Shown here one piece after another: positions 53,261 to 61,088 of a DNA stretch of 64,000 nt. How positions within the stretch are numbered: position 1 is the first letter of the stretch; each line of letters opens with the position of its first letter. Location of the stretch: the NCBI RefSeq assembly GCF_900099975.1, contig NZ_FNEI01000002.1, positions 286,427 through 350,426 of the forward strand, written 5' to 3'. The notes beneath the pieces were generated by a model. The model had not been told where the DNA came from, did not search any database, and was given only the letters and a program-made list of their open reading frames with translations. This DNA is from Arthrobacter cupressi (lineage in GTDB: Bacteria; Actinomycetota; Actinomycetes; Actinomycetales; Micrococcaceae). The translations under genes and the position numbers were made by a program.

Positions 53261-54679
53261 ATGCAAGGAAGCAATGGGACCCTGCGTGATATCTCACGCA
53301 GGACTGCCCTTGGCGCCTTGGGCGTGGGAATCGTCGGGGCAACCGTGGCGTCGTGGCCGCGGCTGACCGGTACCGACATCCCCGGCCGCGGCGACAACAG
53401 CCTCAGCATCGCCATCATGGGTACCGCCGCGGACGCCGCTGCCCGCCAGAAAGTGGTCGACGCATTCGCCAAGGTCCACCCGGACATCAAGGTGAAGGTC
53501 CAGGCCATCCAGGCCGTGGACTGGAAGGACTTCTTCACCAAGATCCTCACCATGGTGGCCGCCGGGACCCCGCCGGACGTGGTGTACGTGGCCACGGAAG
53601 GCGCCCAGCTGTTCGCAGAGAAGCTGGCGCACCCGCTGGATGATTACCTGCGCCGGGACGCCGACCACATGAGGGAGTATTTCGCGGACGTCCACCCCAG
53701 CCTGGTGGAAGCCTTCATGTACAAGGGCAGCCTGTTCCAGCTCCCCATCGACTGGAACGCAGCCAACATGTACTACAACACCACGGCTCTGAAACAGGCG
53801 GGACTGGAGCGGCCGGCGGACGACTGGACGTACCTGGACTTCCGCAACACCCTGGCCGCCATGCGCAAGGCCCGGCCCTCTGACTTCACGCCGTATTACT
53901 GGACCAACCGGCTCTTCGGCGGCGTGGTGCCCTGGCTCTACGCCAACGACACCAGCTTCCTGAAGGAAACGAAGTCCGCCGGCGGCAGGTGGCTGTGGGA
54001 CGGTTTCTACGCCAACGATCCCACCCGCGGAATGCGCTCGGGCGGCTACCAGTGGCTCGAACCCAACGCCAACGATCCCAAAGTCTTTGAATCCTTCGAC
54101 TTCCTGCGCGGACTGGTCAAGGACGGCTTGGGGGTCCGCCCCGAAGAAGGCGGCGGCAACTCCCTGGTGGGCCTCTTCGCCTCCAACCGGATCGGCACCA
54201 CCCCGGCCGGCGGCTACTGGGTGCAGGGCCTGAGCGAGGCCGGCATGAAGCAGGACGACTACGATGTCCAGTTCTTCCCGAAGTGGCGCACCCAGCGGCA
54301 CCAGTTCGGCACGGCTGGCTACGCGATCATGAAGACCGCCAAGGACAAGGACGCCGCCTGGGAATGGGTGAAGTTCAGTTCCAGCCTCGAAGCCATGCAG
54401 ATTGTCTTCCCCACGCCGAACACCACCCCGGCCCGGCGCTCCATGGTCAACGAACGGCTGTACGCGGGCAAGGGTCCGCGGCACTGGAAGGTCTTCTACG
54501 ACACCCTGGACCGTTTCCCCAGCACCGGTCCCATTCCCGCCCCGCCCCAGCAGGCCGCCGTCGAGACGGCCTTGATGAAGAACGTGTCCCTGGCCGTCAG
54601 CGGTGACGAACGCCAGCTGAAGTCGGCGCTCGACTCGCTGCAGAGGGACCTCGAATTTGCCCTGAGGAGGCAGCCATGA
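53261..54679 (+). CDS. Sugar ABC transporter substrate-binding protein, Tat-type signal
   Basis: A 472-residue cluster B binding protein of the maltose/sucrose type. The N-terminus has a twin-arginine pattern, SRRTALGALGVGIVGATVA, with no lipobox. Central motifs (AGTPPDVVYVATEGAQLF, PIDWNAANMYYNTTALKQAGL, NSLVGLFASNRIG) are typical of sugar binders. How a non-lipidated protein stays with the cell is unclear; the signal may remain as an anchor. AAGGA lies 7 nt before the ATG. It is the first gene of the LacI-controlled operon and overlaps the next gene by 4 bp. No ATPase gene is in the operon. Confidence 0.88.
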   Translation: MQGSNGTLRDISRRTALGALGVGIVGATVASWPRLTGTDIPGRGDNSLSIAIMGTAADAAARQKVVDAFAKVHPDIKVKVQAIQAVDWKDFFTKILTMVAAGTPPDVVYVATEGAQLFAEKLAHPLDDYLRRDADHMREYFADVHPSLVEAFMYKGSLFQLPIDWNAANMYYNTTALKQAGLERPADDWTYLDFRNTLAAMRKARPSDFTPYYWTNRLFGGVVPWLYANDTSFLKETKSAGGRWLWDGFYANDPTRGMRSGGYQWLEPNANDPKVFESFDFLRGLVKDGLGVRPEEGGGNSLVGLFASNRIGTTPAGGYWVQGLSEAGMKQDDYDVQFFPKWRTQRHQFGTAGYAIMKTAKDKDAAWEWVKFSSSLEAMQIVFPTPNTTPARRSMVNERLYAGKGPRHWKVFYDTLDRFPSTGPIPAPPQQAAVETALMKNVSLAVSGDERQLKSALDSLQRDLEFALRRQP

Positions 54680-55641
54680 GCACCGCAAGCGAGACGCGCG
54701 TGCGCAGCAAGGCCGTGCGCGGCGCCGCCGGAAAAGCCGAGCGCCCGGGCCGGGACGGCCGTTCCGGCCGCGAACGCCAGCCCTGGCTGCCCTGGGTCTT
54801 CCTGGCCCCGACCATCGTGGGCATGGGCATCTTCACGGTGCTGCCGATCATCGCCTCCGTGGCCCTGGCCTTCTTCCGCTGGGACATCATCTCGGCCCCC
54901 AGCTTCGTGGGCTTCGACAACTTCGCCGAAGTGGTCCAGGACCCCACGGTCCGGGTGTCCTTCCTGAACACCATCCTCTTCGTGGTGGTGGCCGTGGCCC
55001 TGCAGTTGGGCCTGGCGCTCGGGCTGGCCATCATGGTCCAGGAAAAGCTCCCGGCGTGGCTGCGGGTCTTCTTCCGCAGCGCCTTCTTCTTCCCGCTGAT
55101 CCTCTCCGCCGCCTCGGTGTCGATCTTTATGCGGTACCTCTTCAACGAACAGTTCGGCGTGGTCAACTGGCTGCTGTCCCTCGTGGGCATCCCCGCCGTT
55201 CCCTGGCTGACGACGCCGGGCGGTTCGGCCGCCGTCGTGATCCTGGTGTACGTGTGGCAGAACTTCGGCTTCTCGTTCCTGCTGTTCATCGGCGGGCTGG
55301 CGTCCATCCCGGTGGAGACTTATGAAGCCGCGTCGCTGGACGGCGCCACGGGCTGGCGCAAGCACCTCCACGTGACCCTGCCGCTGCTCAGCCCCACAAC
55401 CCTGGTGGCCTCCGTGATGGCGATCATCAACGCCCTCCAGGTCTTTGACCAGCCGTTCGTGCTCACCCGCGGCGGCCCCGGCGACTCCACCCGCACGGCC
55501 GTGATGGTGATCTTCGAGTCCGCTTTCCAGCGGCTCGAATTCGGCCAGGCCTCGGCGATCGGCGTGATCCTCACCCTGATCATCATGGCCATCACGGCCG
55601 CCCAGTTCCGGCTCAGCAAACGATTCGTCTTCTACCAGTGA
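54676..55641 (+). CDS. Sugar ABC transporter permease 1 (MalF type)
   Basis: A 321-residue permease with six or so helices after a basic N-terminal stretch of about 35 residues. The EAA loop reads YEAASLDGATGWRKHLHVTLPLL. FVLTRGGPGDSTRTAVM is typical of the MalF/UgpA type. It pairs with the next gene to form the sugar channel. ATGA overlap joins it to the binding-protein gene. Confidence 0.92.
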   Translation: MSTASETRVRSKAVRGAAGKAERPGRDGRSGRERQPWLPWVFLAPTIVGMGIFTVLPIIASVALAFFRWDIISAPSFVGFDNFAEVVQDPTVRVSFLNTILFVVVAVALQLGLALGLAIMVQEKLPAWLRVFFRSAFFFPLILSAASVSIFMRYLFNEQFGVVNWLLSLVGIPAVPWLTTPGGSAAVVILVYVWQNFGFSFLLFIGGLASIPVETYEAASLDGATGWRKHLHVTLPLLSPTTLVASVMAIINALQVFDQPFVLTRGGPGDSTRTAVMVIFESAFQRLEFGQASAIGVILTLIIMAITAAQFRLSKRFVFYQ

Positions 55642-55649
55642 GGCCCGCC

Positions 55650-56531
55650 ATGACTACTACCACCGAGCGCACCGCCGGTCTTAATGCTGCCGGCCGGGTT
55701 GTCCGCCGCAGGAAGCGCGACTGGTCTGTCGCCGGCCGGATCGTGCTGCTCTCCATTGCCGCGGTCCTGGTTCTCGGACCCGTGCTGTGGACCCTGTCCA
55801 CCTCCCTGCGGCCGCCGGCGGAATCGTTCCAGCTGCCGCCGTCGTTCCTGCCGCTGGACCCGGACTTCGTCTCTTACGGGCAGGTCTTCAAGCAGCTGAA
55901 CATCATCGGGCTCGTCATCAACAGCGCGCTCGTCACCGGGCTGATCGCCGTCGGGCAGATGATCACCGCCGCACTGGCAGGCTACGCCTTCGCGAACCTG
56001 AAATTCCGCGGCCGCGGCGCCCTGTTCTCGGTGGTGCTGGCCACCATGATGGTGCCCGCCCAGGTCACGATCGTCCCGGTGTTCATGCTGATCCGCGGCG
56101 TGGGGCTCTCCGACACCCTGCTTGCCCTGATCCTTCCGGCGATCCCGACGGCGTTCGGCACCTTCCTGATGCGCCAGTACTTCCTGGGACTGCCGGCCGA
56201 CCTCGCGGAAGCCGCCGCGATCGACGGCGCCTCGCCGTGGCGGACCTTCCGTTCGGTGTACGCGCCGCTGGCGATGCCGGGCCTGTCGATCGTGGGCATC
56301 CTGGCGTTCAACTTCCACTGGAACGAGTTCTTCAGGCCGCTCATCATGACCATCTCGGAGCAGAACTTCACGCTCCCGCTGGGCCTGGTCTCCCTCCAGG
56401 GCAACCTCGGCACCGGAAGCATCTCCGTGGTGCTGGCCGGCGTGGTGCTCTCCATGATTCCCGCCCTGGTGGTCTTCATGTTCGGCCAGCGCGCCCTCCG
56501 GGACGGCCTCACCGCCGGCACCGGCAAATAA
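55650..56531 (+). CDS. Sugar ABC transporter permease 2 (MalG type)
   Basis: A 293-residue permease with six helices. The EAA loop is LAEAAAIDGASPWRTFRSVYAPLAMPG and the C-terminus FGQRALRDGLTAGTGK is typical of MalG/UgpE proteins. ATG 55650 has GAGG six bases upstream; GTG 55638, overlapping the previous stop, would add four residues. It forms the heterodimeric channel with the upstream permease. Confidence 0.91.
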   Translation: MTTTTERTAGLNAAGRVVRRRKRDWSVAGRIVLLSIAAVLVLGPVLWTLSTSLRPPAESFQLPPSFLPLDPDFVSYGQVFKQLNIIGLVINSALVTGLIAVGQMITAALAGYAFANLKFRGRGALFSVVLATMMVPAQVTIVPVFMLIRGVGLSDTLLALILPAIPTAFGTFLMRQYFLGLPADLAEAAAIDGASPWRTFRSVYAPLAMPGLSIVGILAFNFHWNEFFRPLIMTISEQNFTLPLGLVSLQGNLGTGSISVVLAGVVLSMIPALVVFMFGQRALRDGLTAGTGK

Positions 56532-56563
56532 CCCACTCTTTCGACAAAGGAAAACACCTTCCC

Positions 56564-57949
56564 ATGAGCAACACGGACCTGGCCGCACCCGCCACCGCGG
56601 CCGGCCACGCCGATCCCGCCTTCACCCGCCTGCACCCGCGCCCGGCGCAGGGCTGGATCAACGACCCCAACGGCGTCAGCTACCTCAACGGCCGCTACCA
56701 CGTCTTCTTCCAGTACAACCCGGACTCCGCCCGGCACCACCGGATCTGCTGGGGGCACGTCAGCTCCGCGGACCTGCTGCACTGGGACGAACACCCCGTG
56801 GCGCTGCGTCCCCAGGACGGCGGGCCGGACGACTTCGGCTGCTGGACCGGCGTGGTGACGGACGACGACGGCGTGCCGACCGCCGCGTACTCGGGTGTCC
56901 GTTCCGGTGAAGGCGCGTCCCAGGTCGTCATCGCCCGCGGCTCGGCGGACCTGGTGGACTGGGCCCAGGACGGGCATGTGGCGGCGTCCATGCCGGAGGA
57001 TCCGCAGGTCACGGCCGTGCGGGATCCGTTCCTCTTCCGCTTCGGGGGCCGGCGGTATGCCGTCCAAGGCGCGGGACTGGCCGACGGCCGCGCCGCGCTG
57101 CTGCTGTACCGGGTTGATGACCTGAATGCCTGGGAGTACCAGGGCATCTGGCTGACCACGGACAATGCGGCCGGTGCGGACCAGGACGTGAACCGTGCGG
57201 AGATCTGGGAGTGCCCGCAGCTGGTGCGCATCCCGGACGGCGAGGGCGGCACCGCCTGGCTGGCCATGTTCTCGCTCTGGCAGAAGGACGACGACCACGA
57301 ACACGCCCTTGGCGTCGGGCACCTGCTCGGCACCATGGCCGCCGACCCGGCAACCGGCCTGCCCGTGTTCGTGCCGCGAACCGCCGGCAAGTCGGACTTG
57401 GGCCGTGACTTCTACGCCCCGCAGATCACCCAGCTCGACGACGCCCCGGACGGAACTCCGCGGGCCCTGCTCTGGGGCTGGGCAAACGAAGGGCCGGGCC
57501 GGGACGGGCGGCGCGGCCGTTCGCAGGCTGAGATCGACGCCGCGGGCTGGGCCGGCGTGCTCACGCACCCCCGGATGCTGTCCGTCGTCGACGGCTCCCT
57601 CGCCGTGGCTCCGGTGCCCGAGATCGACGGTTACCGGCATGCGCGACTGGCGGAGGCCGCCGTCGGGAGCGTGGCCCTGCCCGCGCTGGCGGAGGCGCGG
57701 ATTACCACTTCCTCTGGCTTTGCCGGCGGCGACGTGCGGCTCGTGTTGGGTGCGGGCCAGACCGTCTTCGCCGGCGCTGTGGCCGCGGGCGAGGAACTGC
57801 GGGTCTTCATCGACGGGTCCCTGGTGGAGGTGTACCGCAGCAGCGCCGTGGCCACCACGCTCAGGGCCTACCCCGCGCCGGGCGAGGAGTGGCGGCTGGA
57901 GCTTCCTGGCGGCGCGACCGCGGAAGTGTGGGAGCTGGAGGCGCGGTAG
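56564..57949 (+). CDS. GH32 beta-fructosidase (sucrose/fructan hydrolase)
   Basis: A 461-residue glycoside hydrolase family 32 enzyme. The nucleophile D34 is in WINDPNG (31-37), the transition-state stabiliser in RDPF (153-156) and the acid/base E216 in WECPQ (215-219). A five-bladed propeller is followed by the C-terminal beta-sandwich ending in DGSLVEVYRSSAVATTLRAYP. There is no signal peptide, so it acts in the cytoplasm on sugar brought in by the ABC importer. It may split sucrose, sucrose-phosphate or short fructans. AAAGGA is 12 nt before the ATG. A palindromic repeat follows the gene. Confidence 0.93.
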   Translation: MSNTDLAAPATAAGHADPAFTRLHPRPAQGWINDPNGVSYLNGRYHVFFQYNPDSARHHRICWGHVSSADLLHWDEHPVALRPQDGGPDDFGCWTGVVTDDDGVPTAAYSGVRSGEGASQVVIARGSADLVDWAQDGHVAASMPEDPQVTAVRDPFLFRFGGRRYAVQGAGLADGRAALLLYRVDDLNAWEYQGIWLTTDNAAGADQDVNRAEIWECPQLVRIPDGEGGTAWLAMFSLWQKDDDHEHALGVGHLLGTMAADPATGLPVFVPRTAGKSDLGRDFYAPQITQLDDAPDGTPRALLWGWANEGPGRDGRRGRSQAEIDAAGWAGVLTHPRMLSVVDGSLAVAPVPEIDGYRHARLAEAAVGSVALPALAEARITTSSGFAGGDVRLVLGAGQTVFAGAVAAGEELRVFIDGSLVEVYRSSAVATTLRAYPAPGEEWRLELPGGATAEVWELEAR

Positions 57950-57961
57950 GCGGTGCGCTCA

Positions 57962-58027
57962 CCCAACTGACTCGCAGTTAACGTCGTTTTGAGCCCTCAA
58001 AACGACAACAATTGCGAGCTAGTTGGG
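57962..58027. repeat. Intergenic palindrome, type 1, copy B, spanning a stop codon
   Basis: A 66-bp palindrome with CCCAACT/AGTTGGG ends, an ACTCGCAGT/ATTGCGAGCT middle and CGTCGTTTT/AAAACGAC inner arms. It is highly similar to 24629-24696. The stop codon and last two codons of the LacI gene lie in its right arm. It separates two convergent genes and should terminate both. Confidence 0.85.
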
Positions 58028-59077
58028 GGCGCCGGACGGGACCGGACCCGTGGACTCCCGGACCACCAGGCGGCAGGGCACCATCGTTTCGAGGGTGTCC
58101 CCGTCTGAGTTGCCCGCCCCTTCGACCTGGTCCAGCAGCCGCGTCATCGCCGCGGCACCCATCTCGCGCAACGGCAGGGCCATGGTGGTCAGGGCGGGGA
58201 CCATCGTGTTCGCGATCCGGAATTCGTCGTCGTAACCCATGATCGACAGGTCCCGCGGAACGCTGAGCCCCAGCCGGGCGGCGGCCAGCACGACGCCGAC
58301 GGCGAGGCGGTCGTTAGCGCACATGATCGCCGTCGGGCGTTCGGCCGGGGACACGCCGTCGAGCAGTTTCATGGCCCCGTTGAAGCCGGTGTCGATGTCC
58401 CAGCCCGCCAGGAAGACGCGGTCCGCGCGCACGGGCAAGCCGGCGCCCTCAAACGCCGCGCGGAAACCCTGCACGCGCAGTGGGGCCGCCGGGGAGGTTT
58501 GCGCGCCGGCGAGGAACGCGATGTCGCGGTGCCCCAGGCCCAGCAGGTGGTGGGTGGCTTCGCGGCCGCCGGACACCTCGTCCGGGATGACGTGGTGCAG
58601 GCGCGGGACGGGGGCGTTGTCGATGCAGTTGGCCAGGACGGACGGCACCCGGAGCATGCCCTGGGGCACGTCGAGGGGTTTGAGGCCCACGGTGACGTAC
58701 ATCAGCCCGTCCACCTGCCGGTCGAGCAGGGTTTCCACGGCGCTGGCATCCCGGGAGGCGTCCAGTTCGGTGTCCATCACCACTGTGACGAAGCCGCGGC
58801 TGCGGGCGACGTCGTCCGCGCCGCCGATGATGTTGCCGTCGAAGGGGCTGGTCACCACCTCGTCCGAGACGATGCCGATCACCCGTGTCCGCTGGTTCCG
58901 CAGGCTCAGGGCGATGGGGTTGGGGGAGTAGTTCAGCTCGGCGGCGGCCTGCCGGATCCGGTCCTGGCTTTCCTTGGCCACGTTGCCGTCGCCCCGGCCG
59001 TTGAGGACCAAGGACACGGCGCTGCGGGACACGCCCGCGCGCTTGGCGACGTCGAGCGCGGTTGCCTTGCGTTGCAT
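58019..59077 (-). CDS. LacI-family repressor of the fructoside operon
   Basis: A 352-residue LacI/GalR regulator. The N-terminal HTH is TALDVAKRAGVSRSAVSLVLNGRGDGNVAKES; the hinge helix is YSPNPIALSLRNQRT. The ligand domain is of the periplasmic-binding type. Its gene is convergent with the GH32 gene. Palindromes related to CCTAACACGTGTTAGG occur at the operon promoter (two) and next to its own -10 (one), which fits repression and autoregulation. AAGGAG lies 5 nt before the ATG. A sugar or sugar phosphate is the likely inducer. Confidence 0.92.
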   Translation of the reverse strand: MQRKATALDVAKRAGVSRSAVSLVLNGRGDGNVAKESQDRIRQAAAELNYSPNPIALSLRNQRTRVIGIVSDEVVTSPFDGNIIGGADDVARSRGFVTVVMDTELDASRDASAVETLLDRQVDGLMYVTVGLKPLDVPQGMLRVPSVLANCIDNAPVPRLHHVIPDEVSGGREATHHLLGLGHRDIAFLAGAQTSPAAPLRVQGFRAAFEGAGLPVRADRVFLAGWDIDTGFNGAMKLLDGVSPAERPTAIMCANDRLAVGVVLAAARLGLSVPRDLSIMGYDDEFRIANTMVPALTTMALPLREMGAAAMTRLLDQVEGAGNSDGDTLETMVPCRLVVRESTGPVPSGAPN

Positions 59078-59106
59078 CCCAACTCCTTCACACTGCGTTT
59101 TCCTGC

Positions 59107-59128
59107 AGTCTACCTAACGCGTGTGAGG
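59107..59128 (-). promoter_or_regulatory. LacI-gene promoter and operator O3
   Basis: The -10 TAGACT is at 59112-59107 on the minus strand. Directly upstream CCTAACGC and GTGTGAGG (59113-59128) form a degenerate copy of O1/O2. This suggests autoregulation. Confidence 0.6.
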
Positions 59129-59157
59129 GGGAGGCAGCAGCAAACCGCCGGACGGAG

Positions 59158-59874
59158 CTAGCGGGGGATCGAGGACATTACCTGGGTGATGATGTCCGAG
59201 GCCTTGACCATGGCAATGATCATGCTCACCACGAAGGTCCCGATCAGGGCCCAGACCGGGCCGAGCCCGCGTCCCGCGGCGACCGAATGCACGATGACCG
59301 AGCGGCCCACGACATAGACGGCGGGGCTCAGGAAGCACCAGGCCCAGTGGAACGGGCGCACCACGCCGTCCTGGCTGAGCTTGTTCCAGTCGAGGTACGC
59401 CAGCAACACCGAAACCCCGTAGAGCAGGAAGCTCGAGACGGCGATCGCGAAATACCACGGCGTAAACAGCGAAGCAGGATCCAGTACCTGCCGTGTGCCC
59501 ACGGTCCGGAAGCGGAGCTCGGGGTTCCACGCCAGCAGGAAGACGACGGACAGCAGCGGCAGGAGGACGACGCCCCAGATGTACGGGTTGTCGACCGGGG
59601 TCCGGCTGTCGATTTGCGGCCGCGGGGCCGGGCCCGCCCGGAGGGGCTGGCCGGTTTGTAGGGGCTGGCCGGTTTGGAGGGGTTGGCCGGATTGGAGAGG
59701 CTGGCCGGCCTGGAGCGGCTCGCCTGCCTGGAGCGGCCAGCCTTGATGGGGTGGTCCACCGCCGGCCACCTGGTTTGTCCAGCCTGTGCCGTCCCACCAG
59801 CGGGACCGTCGCGTGTCCGCGGGATCGGGGTACCAGCCTGGTGGCGGGGTGGAACCGCTGCCGGGGTGCGTCAT
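59158..59874 (-). CDS. DUF2510 membrane protein
   Basis: A 238-residue protein. Residues 5-35 form a DUF2510 motif (PGWYPDPADTRRSRWWDGTGWT). Then come about six copies of the hexapeptide LQ(A/S/T)GQP, encoded by 18-bp tandem repeats at 59645-59734. The C-terminal half has four hydrophobic helices. ATG 59874 has GGGAG six bases upstream. DUF2510 is common in actinobacterial membrane proteins; its role is unknown. The repeat number is likely to vary between strains. Confidence 0.8.
   Translation of the reverse strand: MTHPGSGSTPPPGWYPDPADTRRSRWWDGTGWTNQVAGGGPPHQGWPLQAGEPLQAGQPLQSGQPLQTGQPLQTGQPLRAGPAPRPQIDSRTPVDNPYIWGVVLLPLLSVVFLLAWNPELRFRTVGTRQVLDPASLFTPWYFAIAVSSFLLYGVSVLLAYLDWNKLSQDGVVRPFHWAWCFLSPAVYVVGRSVIVHSVAAGRGLGPVWALIGTFVVSMIIAMVKASDIITQVMSSIPR
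59645..59734. repeat. 18-bp tandem repeat, five units
   Basis: Five imperfect units of GGCTGGCCGGTTTGGAGG, in frame within the DUF2510 gene. Each encodes one Gln/Gly/Pro-rich hexapeptide. Confidence 0.85.
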
Positions 59875-59956
59875 CGTGGGCTCCCAACACTGTGCTTGTC
59901 CCCTGAGGATAGCCCTCCCGGGGCAAACGCGCGCCCCCTCACGAAGCACCCCCGGA

Positions 59957-59970
59957 TACAGTGGGCAGCA
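59957..59970 (+). promoter_or_regulatory. -10 box of menC
   Basis: TACAGT (59957-59962) and seven bases precede ATG 59970, so the transcript is probably leaderless. Confidence 0.5.
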
Positions 59971-61016
59971 TGCCTGAACGTGCCGCCGCCGGACCAGCCA
60001 CCCCGCTGCCCGCCCTCGAAGAACTCCTCGCCACCGCCCGTGTGGTGAGCCTGCCGATGCGGGTGAAATTCCGCGGCATCATGGAACGCGAAACCCTTCT
60101 CTTCGAGGGCCCCGCCGGCTGGGGAGAGTTCTGCCCCTTCCCCGAATACGGCGACGCCGAGGCCTCCCGCTGGCTCGCCGCGGCGATCGAAGCCGCCTGG
60201 ACAGGCTTCCCCGAACCGCTCCGCCGCAGCGTCCCCGTCAACGCCACCATCCCCGCCGTCGACGCCGCCCGGGTCCCCGAGGTGCTCGCCCGCTTCGGCA
60301 GGGTGGACGCCGTCAAGGTCAAGGTCGCCGAACGCGGCCAGGACCTGGCCGAGGACATCGCGCGCGTCGCCGCAGTCCGGGAGGCCCTGCCGGAGGCCGC
60401 GATCCGGGTGGACGCGAACGGCGGGTGGGACGTGCTCCAGGCCGTGGAGGCACTCGGCCGGCTGGCCGCCGTCGGGCTCGAATACGCCGAGCAGCCGGTG
60501 CCGGACATCAGCGGCCTCGCCGAGGTGCGCCGGCGCCTCGCCGGAAATGGCACACCTGTGCTGATTGCCGCCGATGAATCCGTGCGCAAGGAGGACGATC
60601 CCCTGAAGGTTGCCCGGGCCGGGGCGGCGGACCTGATCGTGGTGAAGGTGGCGCCGCTCGGCGGCGTGCGGCGCGCCCTGGAGATCGTGGCGCAGGCCGG
60701 GCTGCCCGCCGTCGTCAGTTCCGCCCTGGACACCTCGGTGGGCATCCGCGCGGGCCTGGCGCTCGCCGCATCCCTGCCGGATTTGCCGTACGCGTGCGGG
60801 CTGGGAACCGTGCGGCTGTTCGAGTCGGACATCACCGCTGACCCGCTGGTGCCCGACGGCGGCGCCATCGCCGTGCGCGACGCCGCCGCCGACGCCGGGC
60901 TGCTGGAGCGGTATGCGGCGCCCGCGCCGCGGCGGGACTGGTGGCTGGAGCGGCTGCGCAGGGTCCATGGCGTCCTGGCGGAGGAAGCCGCCGGGGCCGA
61001 GTTCACCGGAACTTAA
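59970..61016 (+). CDS. menC: o-Succinylbenzoate synthase
   Basis: A 348-residue enolase-superfamily enzyme that dehydrates SHCHC to o-succinylbenzoate in menaquinone synthesis. The first catalytic Lys is in VKVKVAE, metal ligands are in VDANGGW, YAEQPV and AADES, and the second Lys is in VVKVAPLGG. ATG 59970 is preferred over GTG 59961 from the -10 spacing. menD, the preceding pathway step, begins 2.3 kb downstream. The 3' end overlaps a PHO-box-like repeat for phoX. Confidence 0.92.
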   Translation: MPERAAAGPATPLPALEELLATARVVSLPMRVKFRGIMERETLLFEGPAGWGEFCPFPEYGDAEASRWLAAAIEAAWTGFPEPLRRSVPVNATIPAVDAARVPEVLARFGRVDAVKVKVAERGQDLAEDIARVAAVREALPEAAIRVDANGGWDVLQAVEALGRLAAVGLEYAEQPVPDISGLAEVRRRLAGNGTPVLIAADESVRKEDDPLKVARAGAADLIVVKVAPLGGVRRALEIVAQAGLPAVVSSALDTSVGIRAGLALAASLPDLPYACGLGTVRLFESDITADPLVPDGGAIAVRDAAADAGLLERYAAPAPRRDWWLERLRRVHGVLAEEAAGAEFTGT

Positions 61017-61022
61017 CCGGAG
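61001..61022 (+). promoter_or_regulatory. PHO-box-like direct repeat upstream of phoX
   Basis: Two adjacent 11-bp units, GTTCACCGGAA and CTTAACCGGAG, match the pattern of actinobacterial PhoP sites. They overlap the menC stop and lie 67 bp before the phoX ATG. TACTAT (61070-61075) may be the -10. Confidence 0.55.
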
Positions 61023-61088
61023 CGTCCTCCCAGATTCCCCTTGCGCTGAAAGGGTGGCCGGGACCCAGTTACTATCCGGAGGCCACCC

